This document shows, piece by piece, positions 8,771 through 17,643 of a stretch of 64,000 nt of DNA (within the stretch, counting starts at the first letter, position 1; every line of letters starts with the position of its first letter). This DNA comes from Maricaulis maris. Its GTDB lineage: Bacteria; Pseudomonadota; Alphaproteobacteria; Caulobacterales; Maricaulaceae. The stretch covers positions 434,001 through 498,000 of the forward strand of contig NZ_AP027270.1 of assembly GCF_036322705.1 (NCBI RefSeq), read 5' to 3'. The translations under genes were made by a program, and so were the position numbers. Under the pieces are notes generated by a model. It was given only the letters and a program-made list of their open reading frames with translations, was not told where the DNA came from and did no database searches.

Positions 8771-8803
8771 ACGGGGCGGACCAGGCGGTTCGCCCCGTTT
8801 TTT
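8771..8803 (+). terminator. rho-independent terminator after the TonB receptor
   Basis: Stem ACGGGGCG (8771-8778) pairs with CGCCCCGT (8791-8798), followed by a T-run (8798-8803). It separates the receptor transcript from the gsp operon. Confidence 0.85.
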
Positions 8804-8827
8804 CATGATGAAACGACGAACCGCGAA

Positions 8828-8867
8828 ACGTCGTAAAACTGACGGCGAACCGTCGTCAAACTGACGT
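8828..8867 (+). promoter_or_regulatory. 11-bp phased repeat array upstream of gspC
   Basis: Four heptamers, ACGTCGT (8828), CTGACGG (8839), CCGTCGT (8850) and CTGACGT (8861), are spaced exactly 11 nt with A-rich 4-nt spacers. Seen as a unit, CGTCGT[A/C]AAACTGACG is repeated 22 nt apart. The architecture equals a PhoB array, but matches to CTGTCAY are only 4-5 of 7, so another helix-phased activator is possible. Confidence 0.45.
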
Positions 8868-8955
8868 ACAGCGCGTGTATCCGGGGCGGATACCCACGGG
8901 TTCAACCGCGCCCCGCGCGCTCTGTCCCGGGACGCAGGCACGGGCGCTGATCGCG

Positions 8956-9831
8956 ATGACGCAAACACCGACACTCGAGCAGGGACGCGGCGATCGCTCG
9001 CGGATGCCGGCACGGGTCCGTCTGGTCATTCGCGCGGTTGAACTGGGTCTGCTGGTCGCCCTGACCTTCGTTCTGGCCCGGCTGATCTGGCTGATCGCCT
9101 TCGGGGCCAGCGCCAGTGATTTCCAGCAGGACAGTTTCGAGGCCGGCGCCGGTGCGCGCGGCGGGTCTGCCTATGTCGCCGACCTGACCCGGCTGCGCGA
9201 GACGCATCTCTTCTCCGACCCGCGCACCGGCGCGGTTGACCGGGCCGAGCCGGACCTGGTGCCTGAAACCCGGCTCGCCCTGGTCCTGCGGGGGGTGCGC
9301 CGTGGTGCCACGCCCGAGGCCGGGGGCGCGATCATCCAGACACCGGACAATCGCCAGCGCTTCTTTCGCGTCGGCATGGAGATCCTCGATGGCGTGACGC
9401 TGGAGGGGGTGCATGTGGATCATGTCCGGATCAGCCGCCGCGGCATCGCCGAAGTCCTTTACCTGCGACCCGAGGACGCCGCAGCCGCGCGCGAGACAGC
9501 GCCGTCGGGCGTCGCCGCTCCGGCCGCCCGCAGCCAGCCTGCCGCCGACCGTCGCGGCCAGCTCCACGACGTCGCCGGCCTGTTCCAGGTTCGCGGCCTG
9601 TATGCCGGTGACAGCCTGACCGGCTACCGCATCGAGAGCGGCAATGCCGACATGCTGGCCGTGCTCGGCCTGCGTGTCAGCGATGTCGTGACCGCCATTG
9701 ATGACCGCCCGGTTGCCGCAATCGGTGACCTGCAGGCCTTGCTCGACAGCAATGCCGGCGGCGAGGCGATCCGTTTTTCCATTACCCGGGGCGGTCTGCC
9801 CCTGACCCTGTCGAGGACCTTGCCGCAATGA
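8956..9831 (+). CDS. gspC: type II secretion system protein C
   Basis: 291 aa from the ATG at 8956; the open frame extends further upstream but that part looks non-coding. One membrane helix (about residues 22-43, LGLLVALTFVLARLIWLIAF) is followed by a periplasmic HR domain around ETRLALVLRGVRR and a C-terminal PDZ domain (GYRIESGNADMLAVLGLRVSDVVTAIDDRP). GspC links the inner-membrane platform to the secretin. It is the first gene of an unbroken gspC-N operon, and its stop overlaps the gspD start (ATGA). Confidence 0.9.
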   Translation: MTQTPTLEQGRGDRSRMPARVRLVIRAVELGLLVALTFVLARLIWLIAFGASASDFQQDSFEAGAGARGGSAYVADLTRLRETHLFSDPRTGAVDRAEPDLVPETRLALVLRGVRRGATPEAGGAIIQTPDNRQRFFRVGMEILDGVTLEGVHVDHVRISRRGIAEVLYLRPEDAAAARETAPSGVAAPAARSQPAADRRGQLHDVAGLFQVRGLYAGDSLTGYRIESGNADMLAVLGLRVSDVVTAIDDRPVAAIGDLQALLDSNAGGEAIRFSITRGGLPLTLSRTLPQ

Positions 9832-11789
9832 CCCTGTTTGCGAAATCCGCCCTCGCGGCGCTGTGCGCCCTGACCCTGCTGGTGGCCGTGCCTGTCGCCC
9901 GGAGCGAGGCCCAGGACCAGGTGGTCAATTTCAACCAGGCCGAGATCCAGGCCGTCATCGACGATGTCTCGGCGGTGACCGGCTATACCTTCATCGTCGA
10001 CCCCAATGTGCGCGGCCGGGTGACCATCACCTCGCAGGCGCCGCTGACCGCCGACCAGTATTTCCAGGTCTTCCTGTCGACCATGCGGGTGCATGGCTAC
10101 ACCGTGGTGCCGACCGCGTCGGGCGCCTACCAGATCGTGCCTGACCAGGCCGGCGCGCGTTCGGCCAACCCGGTCAATTCCAATCTGCGCGGTGACCAGT
10201 ACGTGACCAGCGTGGTCCGGCTCAACCACGTCGCCTCGCGTGACGCGCTGGCCGTGGTGCGGCCGTTGGTCGGCGCCCAGGGCAGCGTCAATGCGACCGA
10301 GACCGGCAATGTGCTGGTGATGGTCGACTATGCCGAGAATATCGCCCGCCTGCGTCAGGTGATCCGCGACCTCGACCGCGACACTTCGGTGGTCGAGATG
10401 GTCGAGCTGGCCAATGTCTCGGCCGCCGACATGACCCGTATCCTGCAGCAGATGCGGACCCGCTCGGCGACCGGCGAGGACGAGGTCGCGTTCAATGTCG
10501 CGATCGCGCCGATCCCGGCCTCCAACACGGTCCTGCTGCGTGGCAATCGCGCGGCGGTCGACCAGATGATCGCCCTGGTGCGCCGGGTCGACAGTGTCAG
10601 CCAGTCCAACCAGAGCTTTCGCGTCATCTATCTCAGCCATGCCGATGGCGAGGATCTCCTGCCGATCCTGCAGCAGGTCGTCGACACGCTGGCCTCGAGC
10701 GATGGCGTCAGCCGCTCGCCGTCGGTCTCGCACCATGCGCCGACCAATTCGCTGGTCATCAATGCCGAGCCTGACGTCCAGCGCCAGCTCGAACTGGTGA
10801 TCCGCCAGCTCGACATCCGCCGTCCGCAGGTTCTTGTCGAGGGCATCATTGTCGAGATGTCCGATGATACGGCTTACGAGCTGGGCGTGCAGATGCTGCT
10901 GGCCGGCGGCGAGGGCGACGCCCCGCTGGCGATGACCCGTTTCTCCTCGACCAATCCCGACTTGCTGGCGATCACCGGCGCGGCGGCCTCGCCGGGGGAT
11001 GACACCAGCGATCTCAATGTCTCGCTGCGCCAGGCGGCGATCAATTCGCTGCTCTCGGCAACCGGCGGCACGCTCGGTTTCGGCGGCCAGAATGGCAACG
11101 GCAATCTGTTCGGCCTGGTGCTCAACGCGGTCGAGAGCGATGTGAACTCCAACGTGCTGGCCACGCCCTCCATCCTCGCGCTCGACAATGAGGAAGCCTC
11201 CTTCCTGTCCGGCCAGGAAATCCCGGTCACCACCGGCGAGGCGCTCGGCTCGAACAATACCAACCCCTTCCGCACCGTGGATCGCCAGGAAGTCGGCGTG
11301 AAACTTACGGTCCGCCCGCAGATCACCGAGGGCAATACGGTGCGCCTCTATATCGAGCAGGAAGTCTCCTCGGTGGCCGGTGCGGTCAATGCGGCCTCGA
11401 CCGACCTGATCACCAACAAGCGCCAGATCTCGACGACGGTGCTGGCCGACAATGGCGAGATCATCGTGCTCGGCGGTCTGATCCGCCAGGAGGATGAAGT
11501 CTCGGAGACCGGTGTGCCGGGCCTGCGCCGCCTGCCCGGTGTCGGACGTCTCTTCCGCTCCGAGGGAACCCAGCGCCGCCGCACCAATCTGATGGTTTTC
11601 ATCCGCCCGACCATCATCCGCTCTGAAGCCGACATGCAGGCGCTGACGGACAATCGCTATGACTTCATCCGCTCGGCCCAGATCGCCGGCAGCGAGAACG
11701 GTACCAGCTCGCTGGAGTCGATCGTCGAGATGATGCTGGTCGAAATGGGCCAGGACGCCGTGGCCTCGCGGGAGACAGCGGGTGACTGA
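9828..11789 (+). CDS. gspD: type II secretion system secretin
   Basis: 653 aa. A signal peptide (LCALTLLVAVPVARSEAQ) precedes the N0 domain (VVNFNQAEIQAVIDDVSAVTGY), three N1-N3 repeats (for example VRLNHVASRDALAVVRPLVG and VVEMVELANVSAADMTRIL), and the secretin barrel (VNSNVLATPSILALDNEEA through GGLIRQEDEV and VPGLRRLPGVGRLF). It forms the outer-membrane exit channel. Length and domain order are standard. It overlaps gspC by 4 nt and gspE by 8 nt. Confidence 0.96.
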   Translation: MTLFAKSALAALCALTLLVAVPVARSEAQDQVVNFNQAEIQAVIDDVSAVTGYTFIVDPNVRGRVTITSQAPLTADQYFQVFLSTMRVHGYTVVPTASGAYQIVPDQAGARSANPVNSNLRGDQYVTSVVRLNHVASRDALAVVRPLVGAQGSVNATETGNVLVMVDYAENIARLRQVIRDLDRDTSVVEMVELANVSAADMTRILQQMRTRSATGEDEVAFNVAIAPIPASNTVLLRGNRAAVDQMIALVRRVDSVSQSNQSFRVIYLSHADGEDLLPILQQVVDTLASSDGVSRSPSVSHHAPTNSLVINAEPDVQRQLELVIRQLDIRRPQVLVEGIIVEMSDDTAYELGVQMLLAGGEGDAPLAMTRFSSTNPDLLAITGAAASPGDDTSDLNVSLRQAAINSLLSATGGTLGFGGQNGNGNLFGLVLNAVESDVNSNVLATPSILALDNEEASFLSGQEIPVTTGEALGSNNTNPFRTVDRQEVGVKLTVRPQITEGNTVRLYIEQEVSSVAGAVNAASTDLITNKRQISTTVLADNGEIIVLGGLIRQEDEVSETGVPGLRRLPGVGRLFRSEGTQRRRTNLMVFIRPTIIRSEADMQALTDNRYDFIRSAQIAGSENGTSSLESIVEMMLVEMGQDAVASRETAGD

Positions 11790-13335
11790 AACCGCTGACA
11801 TCGCCGACGCCGCTCGCGCCGGAGCCGATGATGCGGTCGGCCGGACCCCGGTTACCTACGCCTTTGCACGCCAGAAAGGCGTCGCTTTCCAGCCGGCGAC
11901 CGGGAGCGGTGAGGCGGGCGTTTTCCTCTTGCGCAGTGGTTCGGATCGCCGGGCCCTGCTGGAGCTGCGCCGTGTGGTGGGACAAAGCTGTCCGGTGCGC
12001 GAATGCGCGACGGACGCGTATGACCGGGCGCTGTCCGACATCTATGCCTATTCCGGCCTCGGGGCCGACACGCTCGACAGTGCCGACGCGGGCGATGACA
12101 GCCTGACCCGCCTGATCGACGAGATGCCGCGTACCGAGGATCTGCTCGACAGCAATAGCGATGCGCCGATCATCCGCCTGATCAATGGCATGATCGCCGA
12201 GGCGGTACGAACGGCCGCCTCCGACGTCCATGTCGAACCTTTCGAGGACCGCGTCTCGATCCGCTATCGGGTCGATGGCGTGCTTCACGAGACGGCCTCC
12301 GTGCCGCCGCGCCTCGCCGCGCCGCTGGTCTCGCGGATCAAGGTGATGGCCCGGCTCGACATTGCCGAGAAACGCATTCCCCAGGATGGTCGCCTGTCGA
12401 TCACCTTGGGCGGGCAGTCGGTCGATGTCCGCGTCTCGACCCTGCCGTCGCGGCATGGCGAGCGGGTCGTGCTGCGCCTGCTGGACAATTCCGCGGCTCG
12501 TCTGCGGCTCGACGATCTCGGCATGCCCGCGGCGATGCTGGACGAGATGAAGGCGGCGCTGGCCCAGCCCAATGGCATCATCCTGGTGACCGGCCCGACC
12601 GGTGCCGGCAAGACCACCACCCTCTATGCCGGGCTCAATCGTCTCAATGAAGAGACCCGCAATATCCTGACCGTCGAGGACCCGGTCGAGTACGCCATCG
12701 ACGGGATCGGCCAGACCCAGGTCAATGCCAAGGTCGGGATGACCTTTGCCGCCGGCCTGCGGGCCATCCTGCGGCAGGACCCGGATATCGTCATGATCGG
12801 CGAGATCCGCGATGCCGAGACCGCGCAGATCGCGGTCCAGGCCAGCCTGACCGGTCACCTTGTCCTGTCTACCGTGCACACCAATTCGGCGGTCGCCGCG
12901 ATCGCCCGGCTGCGTGACATGGGCGTGGAGAGCTATCTGCTGGCCTCGACCCTGACCGCCATCATCGCCCAGCGCCTGGTCCGCCGCCTGTGCGGTCACT
13001 GCCGCGAGGCCTATGTGCCGGATGCCGCCGAGCACGCCCTGCTCGGCCTGAGTGGTCCGGCCGGGGTCACGCTCTACCGGCCGACCGGTTGTGCCCATTG
13101 CAAGCAGACCGGCTATGACGGCCGGACCGGTGTCTACGAGCTGGTCCGGATCGACGAGACACTGCGCAAGCAGATCCATGACGATGCCCGCGAGAGCGAT
13201 ATGGCGGCGCACGCCTTCGCTCATCGCCCGACCCTGTTCCGCAACGGCGTCGACCTTGCGCTGGCCGGGACGACCAGCCTGGCTGAAGTGCTGCGCGTCT
13301 GCCGCGAGGAGGGCGAGCGTCATGCCGGCGTTTGA
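11782..13335 (+). CDS. gspE: type II secretion system ATPase
   Basis: 517 aa from a GTG start overlapping the end of gspD. The cytoplasmic traffic ATPase that powers the pseudopilus: Walker A GPTGAGKTT from about residue 271, Asp box and Walker B (QDPDIVMIGEIRDAETAQIA), His box (LSTVHTNSAVAAIARL), and a zinc-binding tetracysteine segment (CGHC and CAHC). The N-terminal domain for binding GspL precedes these. Normal family length. Confidence 0.96.
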   Translation: MTETADIADAARAGADDAVGRTPVTYAFARQKGVAFQPATGSGEAGVFLLRSGSDRRALLELRRVVGQSCPVRECATDAYDRALSDIYAYSGLGADTLDSADAGDDSLTRLIDEMPRTEDLLDSNSDAPIIRLINGMIAEAVRTAASDVHVEPFEDRVSIRYRVDGVLHETASVPPRLAAPLVSRIKVMARLDIAEKRIPQDGRLSITLGGQSVDVRVSTLPSRHGERVVLRLLDNSAARLRLDDLGMPAAMLDEMKAALAQPNGIILVTGPTGAGKTTTLYAGLNRLNEETRNILTVEDPVEYAIDGIGQTQVNAKVGMTFAAGLRAILRQDPDIVMIGEIRDAETAQIAVQASLTGHLVLSTVHTNSAVAAIARLRDMGVESYLLASTLTAIIAQRLVRRLCGHCREAYVPDAAEHALLGLSGPAGVTLYRPTGCAHCKQTGYDGRTGVYELVRIDETLRKQIHDDARESDMAAHAFAHRPTLFRNGVDLALAGTTSLAEVLRVCREEGERHAGV

Positions 13336-14563
13336 GTATGAAGCCCTCGATGCCCGCGGCAAGAAGGCGCGCGGGCTGATCACCGCTGACAGCGCGTTGG
13401 CGGCACGGCGCGCCTTGCGCGGTCGGGCCATGGCGCCGCTATCCATTCGCGAGGCCGAGGCGCGCCGCGGTGTGGCGTCCGGTGAGGGCGCCGGGGCCAG
13501 CCTGATGGACCGCCTGCGCCAGCAGGACCTGTCGGCACGCGAACGCATGCTGGTGACCCGCCAGATGGCCAGCCTGCTCGGGGCCGGCATGCCGGTCGCC
13601 GAATGCCTCGGACTGCTCGCCGAGCAGGGCGGCCGCCATCACATGCGCCGCGTCCTGATGGCCGTGCGCGCCCGGGTCTCGGAGGGTGAACGCCTGTCCG
13701 ACGCGATGCAGGCCTTCCCCAGATCCTTCCCCGCCGTTTATCGCGCCATGGTCGCGGCCGGCGAGGTCGCGGGCGGGCTCGACCAGGTGCTGGCCCGACT
13801 GGCCGACTATCTGGAGAAGGAGGAGGCGGTCGCCAACCGGATCACCGGCGCCCTGATCTATCCGCTTGTGCTGAGCACGGTCGCGGCCGGTGTGGTGACC
13901 CTGTTGATGACCTTTGTCGTCCCGCGGATCGCCGAACAATTCACCGGCATGGGCATGTCCCTGCCGGCCCTGACCCGTTTCATGATTGCCGCCTCCGGTT
14001 TCTTGAGCGCGGGCTGGCCGCTCATCCTGGCCGGCTTGCTGGCCCTGGTCGCGGGCGGTGTCCTCGCCTTGCGTCAGCCGGCCGCGCGCCTGCGACTGGA
14101 CGCGGCGGTGGCGCGCCTGCCCGGTCTGGGGAGCTTCCTGCGCCAGGTCGAATCGGCGCGCTTTGCCCGCACCATGGGCATTCTGATCGAGAGCGGGGCG
14201 ATCTTGCCCGATGCCCTGCGCGCGGCGACACGGGCGACCCGGAATCTCGCTTTCCGGGACCGGCTGAAGACCGTTCTCGTCGAGGTCGAGAGCGGCCGCT
14301 CGCTGACCGATGCGCTGCGGGCCCGGACCTGGTTTCCGGCCCTGATGCTGTTCATGGTCGCTGCCGGCGAACGCTCGGGCGCGCTGGGGGAAATGTTCCG
14401 CCGCGCCGCCGACCAGATGGACCAGGAAACCGACGGCGCCATCACCGTGGGTCTCAATCTGCTCGAGCCCGGGATCATCCTTGTTCTGGGCGGCGTGGTC
14501 GTGGTGATCGTGCTCTCGATCCTGCTGCCCATCCTTCAACTCAACACTTTGGCTCTAGGCTAG
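13322..14563 (+). CDS. gspF: type II secretion system inner-membrane platform protein
   Basis: 413 aa from the ATG at 13322, which overlaps gspE by 14 nt; the N-terminus MPAFEYEALDARGKKARG is the typical GspF start. Two copies of the T2SS-F domain (about residues 70-195 and 270-400) alternate with three membrane helices. Motifs MASLLGAGMPVAECL and FARTMGILIESGAILPDAL are the family signatures. Polytopic platform protein that couples GspE to pseudopilus growth. Confidence 0.95.
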   Translation: MPAFEYEALDARGKKARGLITADSALAARRALRGRAMAPLSIREAEARRGVASGEGAGASLMDRLRQQDLSARERMLVTRQMASLLGAGMPVAECLGLLAEQGGRHHMRRVLMAVRARVSEGERLSDAMQAFPRSFPAVYRAMVAAGEVAGGLDQVLARLADYLEKEEAVANRITGALIYPLVLSTVAAGVVTLLMTFVVPRIAEQFTGMGMSLPALTRFMIAASGFLSAGWPLILAGLLALVAGGVLALRQPAARLRLDAAVARLPGLGSFLRQVESARFARTMGILIESGAILPDALRAATRATRNLAFRDRLKTVLVEVESGRSLTDALRARTWFPALMLFMVAAGERSGALGEMFRRAADQMDQETDGAITVGLNLLEPGIILVLGGVVVVIVLSILLPILQLNTLALG

Positions 14564-14573
14564 GGAGGCGTCG

Positions 14574-15029
14574 ATGACCGACCATCTCGCTCACACCGCA
14601 CAGGGCGACGAGACCGACCGCGAAGCCGGTTTCTCGCTGCTCGAAATCCTGATCTCGATCACCATTCTGGGTCTGCTGGCGACGATCGTCGTGATCAATG
14701 TCCTGCCGGCCCAGGACCAGGCCATGGTGCAAAAGGCCCGTACCGATATCGCGACGCTGGAACAGGCCCTCGATGCCTACCGCATGGACATGCGTGAATA
14801 TCCCTCGTCCGAGGCCGGCCTTGTCGCCCTCACCATGCCGCCGCGCGACGGGGCCGAGCGCTATCGTGATGGCGGCTATATCCGCCGCCTGCCGAGCGAC
14901 CCCTGGGGCAATCCCTACCAGTATGTCTATCCCGGCCGGAACGGCATGATGGATATCTTCTCGCTCGGCCGCGATGGCCGCGAGGGCGGCGACGGCCTCG
15001 ACGCGGATATCGGCAACTGGCAGGGCTGA
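14574..15029 (+). CDS. gspG: type II secretion major pseudopilin
   Basis: 151 aa. A prepilin leader is cut before FSLLEILISITILGLLATIV, with the conserved Glu at +5. The C-terminal half keeps the GspG core (YPSSEAGL, PRDGAERYRDGGYIRRLPSDPWGNPYQY), including calcium-loop-type residues. It is the main subunit of the secretion pseudopilus. ATG at 14574 follows GGGAGG. The stop overlaps the gspH start (TGATG). Confidence 0.95.
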   Translation: MTDHLAHTAQGDETDREAGFSLLEILISITILGLLATIVVINVLPAQDQAMVQKARTDIATLEQALDAYRMDMREYPSSEAGLVALTMPPRDGAERYRDGGYIRRLPSDPWGNPYQYVYPGRNGMMDIFSLGRDGREGGDGLDADIGNWQG

Positions 15030-15583
15030 TGCAGGCCCGGCCGTCATATGCCAGCCGGGAGGCCGGACTGTCGCTGATCGAAATCCTCGTCGGGATCTCG
15101 ATCCTGGCGATTGTCGCCTTTGCCGTGACCCTGACCATGGCCCCCACGCGCACGCCGTTGCAGGCGGCGTCGGATGCCCTGTCGGCGCGGCTGCAGGTGG
15201 CGCGCGACGAAGCGATCATCTCCGGCACGCCGATCGGTCTCGCCATTGATGATTTCGGCACCGGTTATGCCTTCTACCGCTATCTCGACCAGACTTGGTG
15301 GCCGCTCTCCGATCACCCCGCCCTGCGCGCCCGTGTCCTGCCGGAGACGGTCCGGCTGGTGGCCCGTGAGGCGATGTATGCGGCGTCGGACAGCGACACG
15401 GCGGCGGCCATTCCGGTCATCTGGTTTGATCCGGCCGGCATGACCGAACCCTTCCGCCTCCGCCTCGAGACTGCCGAGGCCTCGGTCGATCTCGATTGGC
15501 CGGATTCAGCCGGGCGGACCTCTGGCGGGCAGACCTCTGGCGGGCTCACCTCAGGCGGGCTGACCCGGCAGGCGGGCCTCTGA
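15029..15583 (+). CDS. gspH: type II secretion minor pseudopilin GspH
   Basis: 184 aa. Prepilin cleavage site SREAG/LSLIEILVGISILAIV, with Leu rather than the more usual Phe at +1 and Glu at +5. The C-terminus carries a low-complexity TSGG repeat absent from normal GspH, encoded by 15-nt repeats near 15516-15565. Minor pseudopilin near the tip of the pseudopilus. Position between gspG and gspI supports the call more than sequence alone does. Confidence 0.85.
   Translation: MQARPSYASREAGLSLIEILVGISILAIVAFAVTLTMAPTRTPLQAASDALSARLQVARDEAIISGTPIGLAIDDFGTGYAFYRYLDQTWWPLSDHPALRARVLPETVRLVAREAMYAASDSDTAAAIPVIWFDPAGMTEPFRLRLETAEASVDLDWPDSAGRTSGGQTSGGLTSGGLTRQAGL
15511..15570 (+). repeat. 15-nt tandem repeats in the 3' end of gspH
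   Basis: Imperfect repeats of GGGCGGACCTCTGGC-like units encode the pentapeptide TSGGx about three times just before the gspH stop. This is the kind of tract that can change length by slippage. Confidence 0.65.
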
Positions 15584-15584
15584 G

Positions 15585-15953
15585 ATGTCGCAATCGCGCT
15601 CCGATACCGGCTTCTCGCTGATCGAGATGATGGTCGCCCTGGCGGTGATCGCGATCGCGGGTCTGGCCCTGATGAACCTGACCCAGGTCACCACGCGCAA
15701 TACCGCTGCCGTCGAGACCCGGGCGCTGGCCGCGCTGGCGGCGGAAAACCTGATGAATACCGAGTGGCTGCGCGCCGGCGCGCCGGAAGCGCGGTCCGGT
15801 CGCTATGAGCTGGGCGGGGTCAGCTATGACTGGCGGACCCGGGTCGAGCCGACCGGGGAAGCCGGCTTCGTGCGTATCCATCTCGAGCTCAGCGAAAGCG
15901 GGCAGACCCAGGTGCTCGCTGTGCTCGATACCTTCCGCCGGGTGACCGCATGA
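15585..15953 (+). CDS. gspI: type II secretion minor pseudopilin GspI
   Basis: 122 aa. Leader and helix DTG/FSLIEMMVALAVIAIAGLALMNL, then the GspI-type stretch TRALAALAAENLMNTEWL and a short beta domain. Minor pseudopilin of the tip complex with GspJ and GspK. It begins 1 nt after the gspH stop and its end overlaps the gspJ start. Confidence 0.93.
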   Translation: MSQSRSDTGFSLIEMMVALAVIAIAGLALMNLTQVTTRNTAAVETRALAALAAENLMNTEWLRAGAPEARSGRYELGGVSYDWRTRVEPTGEAGFVRIHLELSESGQTQVLAVLDTFRRVTA

Positions 15954-16621
15954 CCGTTTCTGTGGCGCCCCGCGCGGACGGCCAGGCCGGCTTCTCGCTC
16001 ACCGAAGTCCTGGTCTCGGTCTTCATCTTTGCGGTGATCGGCACGATCTCGGTCGGTTTGATGTCGACCAGCCTGTCGGCGCGGGACCGCAATGGCGCGG
16101 TGCTGGACCAGACCGCGCAGCTCGACACGGCGCGCACGCTGCTGCGCGAGGATCTCGGCCAGATCGTTCTGCGTCCGGTCCGCGACGCATCGGGCCGAAC
16201 CGATCGGGCGGTGTTTGCCGGGGATGCCTCGGGTATCGCTGTGACGGGTCCCGCTCTGCGCGATGATGACGGCCGAACCCTGCTGAGCTTTACCCGGCGC
16301 GGACGCTCCAATCCGGGTCTTCTGCGGCCGCGCTCCAGCCTGGCGCGGGTCGATTACCTTCTGCGCGACGGCAATCTCGTGCGCCGGGTCAGGGGGGCGC
16401 CGGACGGGGCCGGGCCCGGCGAAGGCGCGGAGCGTGTGCTGGTGACGGGCGTCACGGACGTCGAACTCGACTTTCTGGTTGGCGCTGCCTGGACGCGCCG
16501 GGTCAGCCTGCAGCCGGGGCAGCGCGACGTCGCCCTGCCGAGAGCTGTCCGCCTGCGCTATACGGCGCCGCGACTTGGCGCGATGGAACATGTGGTGCTG
16601 ACCTCGGAGGCGGGCGGATGA
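15950..16621 (+). CDS. gspJ: type II secretion minor pseudopilin GspJ
   Basis: 223 aa. Cleavage region QAG/FSLTEVLVSVFIFAVIGTIS with Glu at +5, then the GspJ-like globular domain (RTLLREDLGQIVLRPVRDASG, LLSFTRRGRSNPGLLRPRSSLARVDYLL). Tip-complex subunit. ATG overlaps the end of gspI; the stop overlaps gspK. Confidence 0.93.
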   Translation: MTVSVAPRADGQAGFSLTEVLVSVFIFAVIGTISVGLMSTSLSARDRNGAVLDQTAQLDTARTLLREDLGQIVLRPVRDASGRTDRAVFAGDASGIAVTGPALRDDDGRTLLSFTRRGRSNPGLLRPRSSLARVDYLLRDGNLVRRVRGAPDGAGPGEGAERVLVTGVTDVELDFLVGAAWTRRVSLQPGQRDVALPRAVRLRYTAPRLGAMEHVVLTSEAGG

Positions 16622-17643
16622 GCGCGCGGGTCGTCGATCTGTCGCATCGCGAAAGCGGGGCCTCGCTGGTCAGTGCCTTGCTGCTGGTCGCGGTCATGGC
16701 CTCGATGGCAATGATGCTGGCCGGAGACCTGCGGGTCTCGCTGCGTCGCTCCGCCAACATGGAGGTCCGCGACCAAGCCTATTGGTATGCGCTGGGCGCG
16801 CGTGATTATGCCAGCGGCTTGATCGCCGCCGCCATGCGCGATCCGGGCACGGCCTTGCGACCTGATGCGGCCTGGCTGCAGCAGGCCCGGGAGTTTCCGA
16901 TCGAGCGCGGGCGCCTGGCCGGGCGTATCAGCGACGGCAATAACTGCTTCAACCTCAACGCTCTGGTCGTCGATGACGGAGCGGGCGGCCTGTCGTCTGA
17001 CCCCGACCAACGCGCCCGCTTCGAACGGCTCTTGCGCGCGCTTGGCCTGCCCGGGGCCGAGGCCGGCCGCATCGCCGCCGAGGCGACGGACTGGATCGAC
17101 AGTGATACGCGGCCGCTGTCCGGCGGGGCCGAGGACGCGGTCTACATGGCGCGCCCCATACCCTACCGGACCGGCAATACGTTGATGGCCGAGCGCGAGG
17201 AATTGCTGGCGCTGGCCTCGATGACGCCGGCGCTCTACCGCCGTATCGAGCCGTTCATCTGCACCCGACCCGTCGCCGCGCCGATCCCGCTCAACATCAA
17301 CACCCTGACGACCGAGGACTGGCCGCTCCTGGTCGCCCTGTTCGATGGTGCGCTGGGGCGGGTTGCCGCCGAGGGCATCCTGCTCGCCCGGCCGTCCTCC
17401 GGCTTTCCCAATGCCGAGGCCTTCTGGGCGCTGGACAGTGTGCGGGCGCTCGAACTGGAGGCCGACAGGGAGGCCGGAAACGGTCCGGCCCTGGCTTCGT
17501 CGATCGGGGTCGAGACCCGCTATTTCGAGCTGGCGGTGGATGTCCTCCATGACGGCCAGAGCTATCGCCTTGAGGCGCTTTATGAATGGACGGGGGCTGA
17601 GACGCCGGCCCGTCTCAGCCAACGCTATGGACATGTGATATGA
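16618..17643 (+). CDS. gspK: type II secretion minor pseudopilin GspK
   Basis: 341 aa. The N-terminal helix SGASLVSALLLVAVMASMAM lacks the usual Glu at +5, which is characteristic of GspK, the pseudopilin that caps the tip. The alpha domain inserted in the pilin fold is recognisable (NNCFNLNALV, ATDWIDSD, PIPLNINTLTTEDWPLL). Overlaps both neighbours by 4 nt. Confidence 0.95.
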   Translation: MSARVVDLSHRESGASLVSALLLVAVMASMAMMLAGDLRVSLRRSANMEVRDQAYWYALGARDYASGLIAAAMRDPGTALRPDAAWLQQAREFPIERGRLAGRISDGNNCFNLNALVVDDGAGGLSSDPDQRARFERLLRALGLPGAEAGRIAAEATDWIDSDTRPLSGGAEDAVYMARPIPYRTGNTLMAEREELLALASMTPALYRRIEPFICTRPVAAPIPLNINTLTTEDWPLLVALFDGALGRVAAEGILLARPSSGFPNAEAFWALDSVRALELEADREAGNGPALASSIGVETRYFELAVDVLHDGQSYRLEALYEWTGAETPARLSQRYGHVI

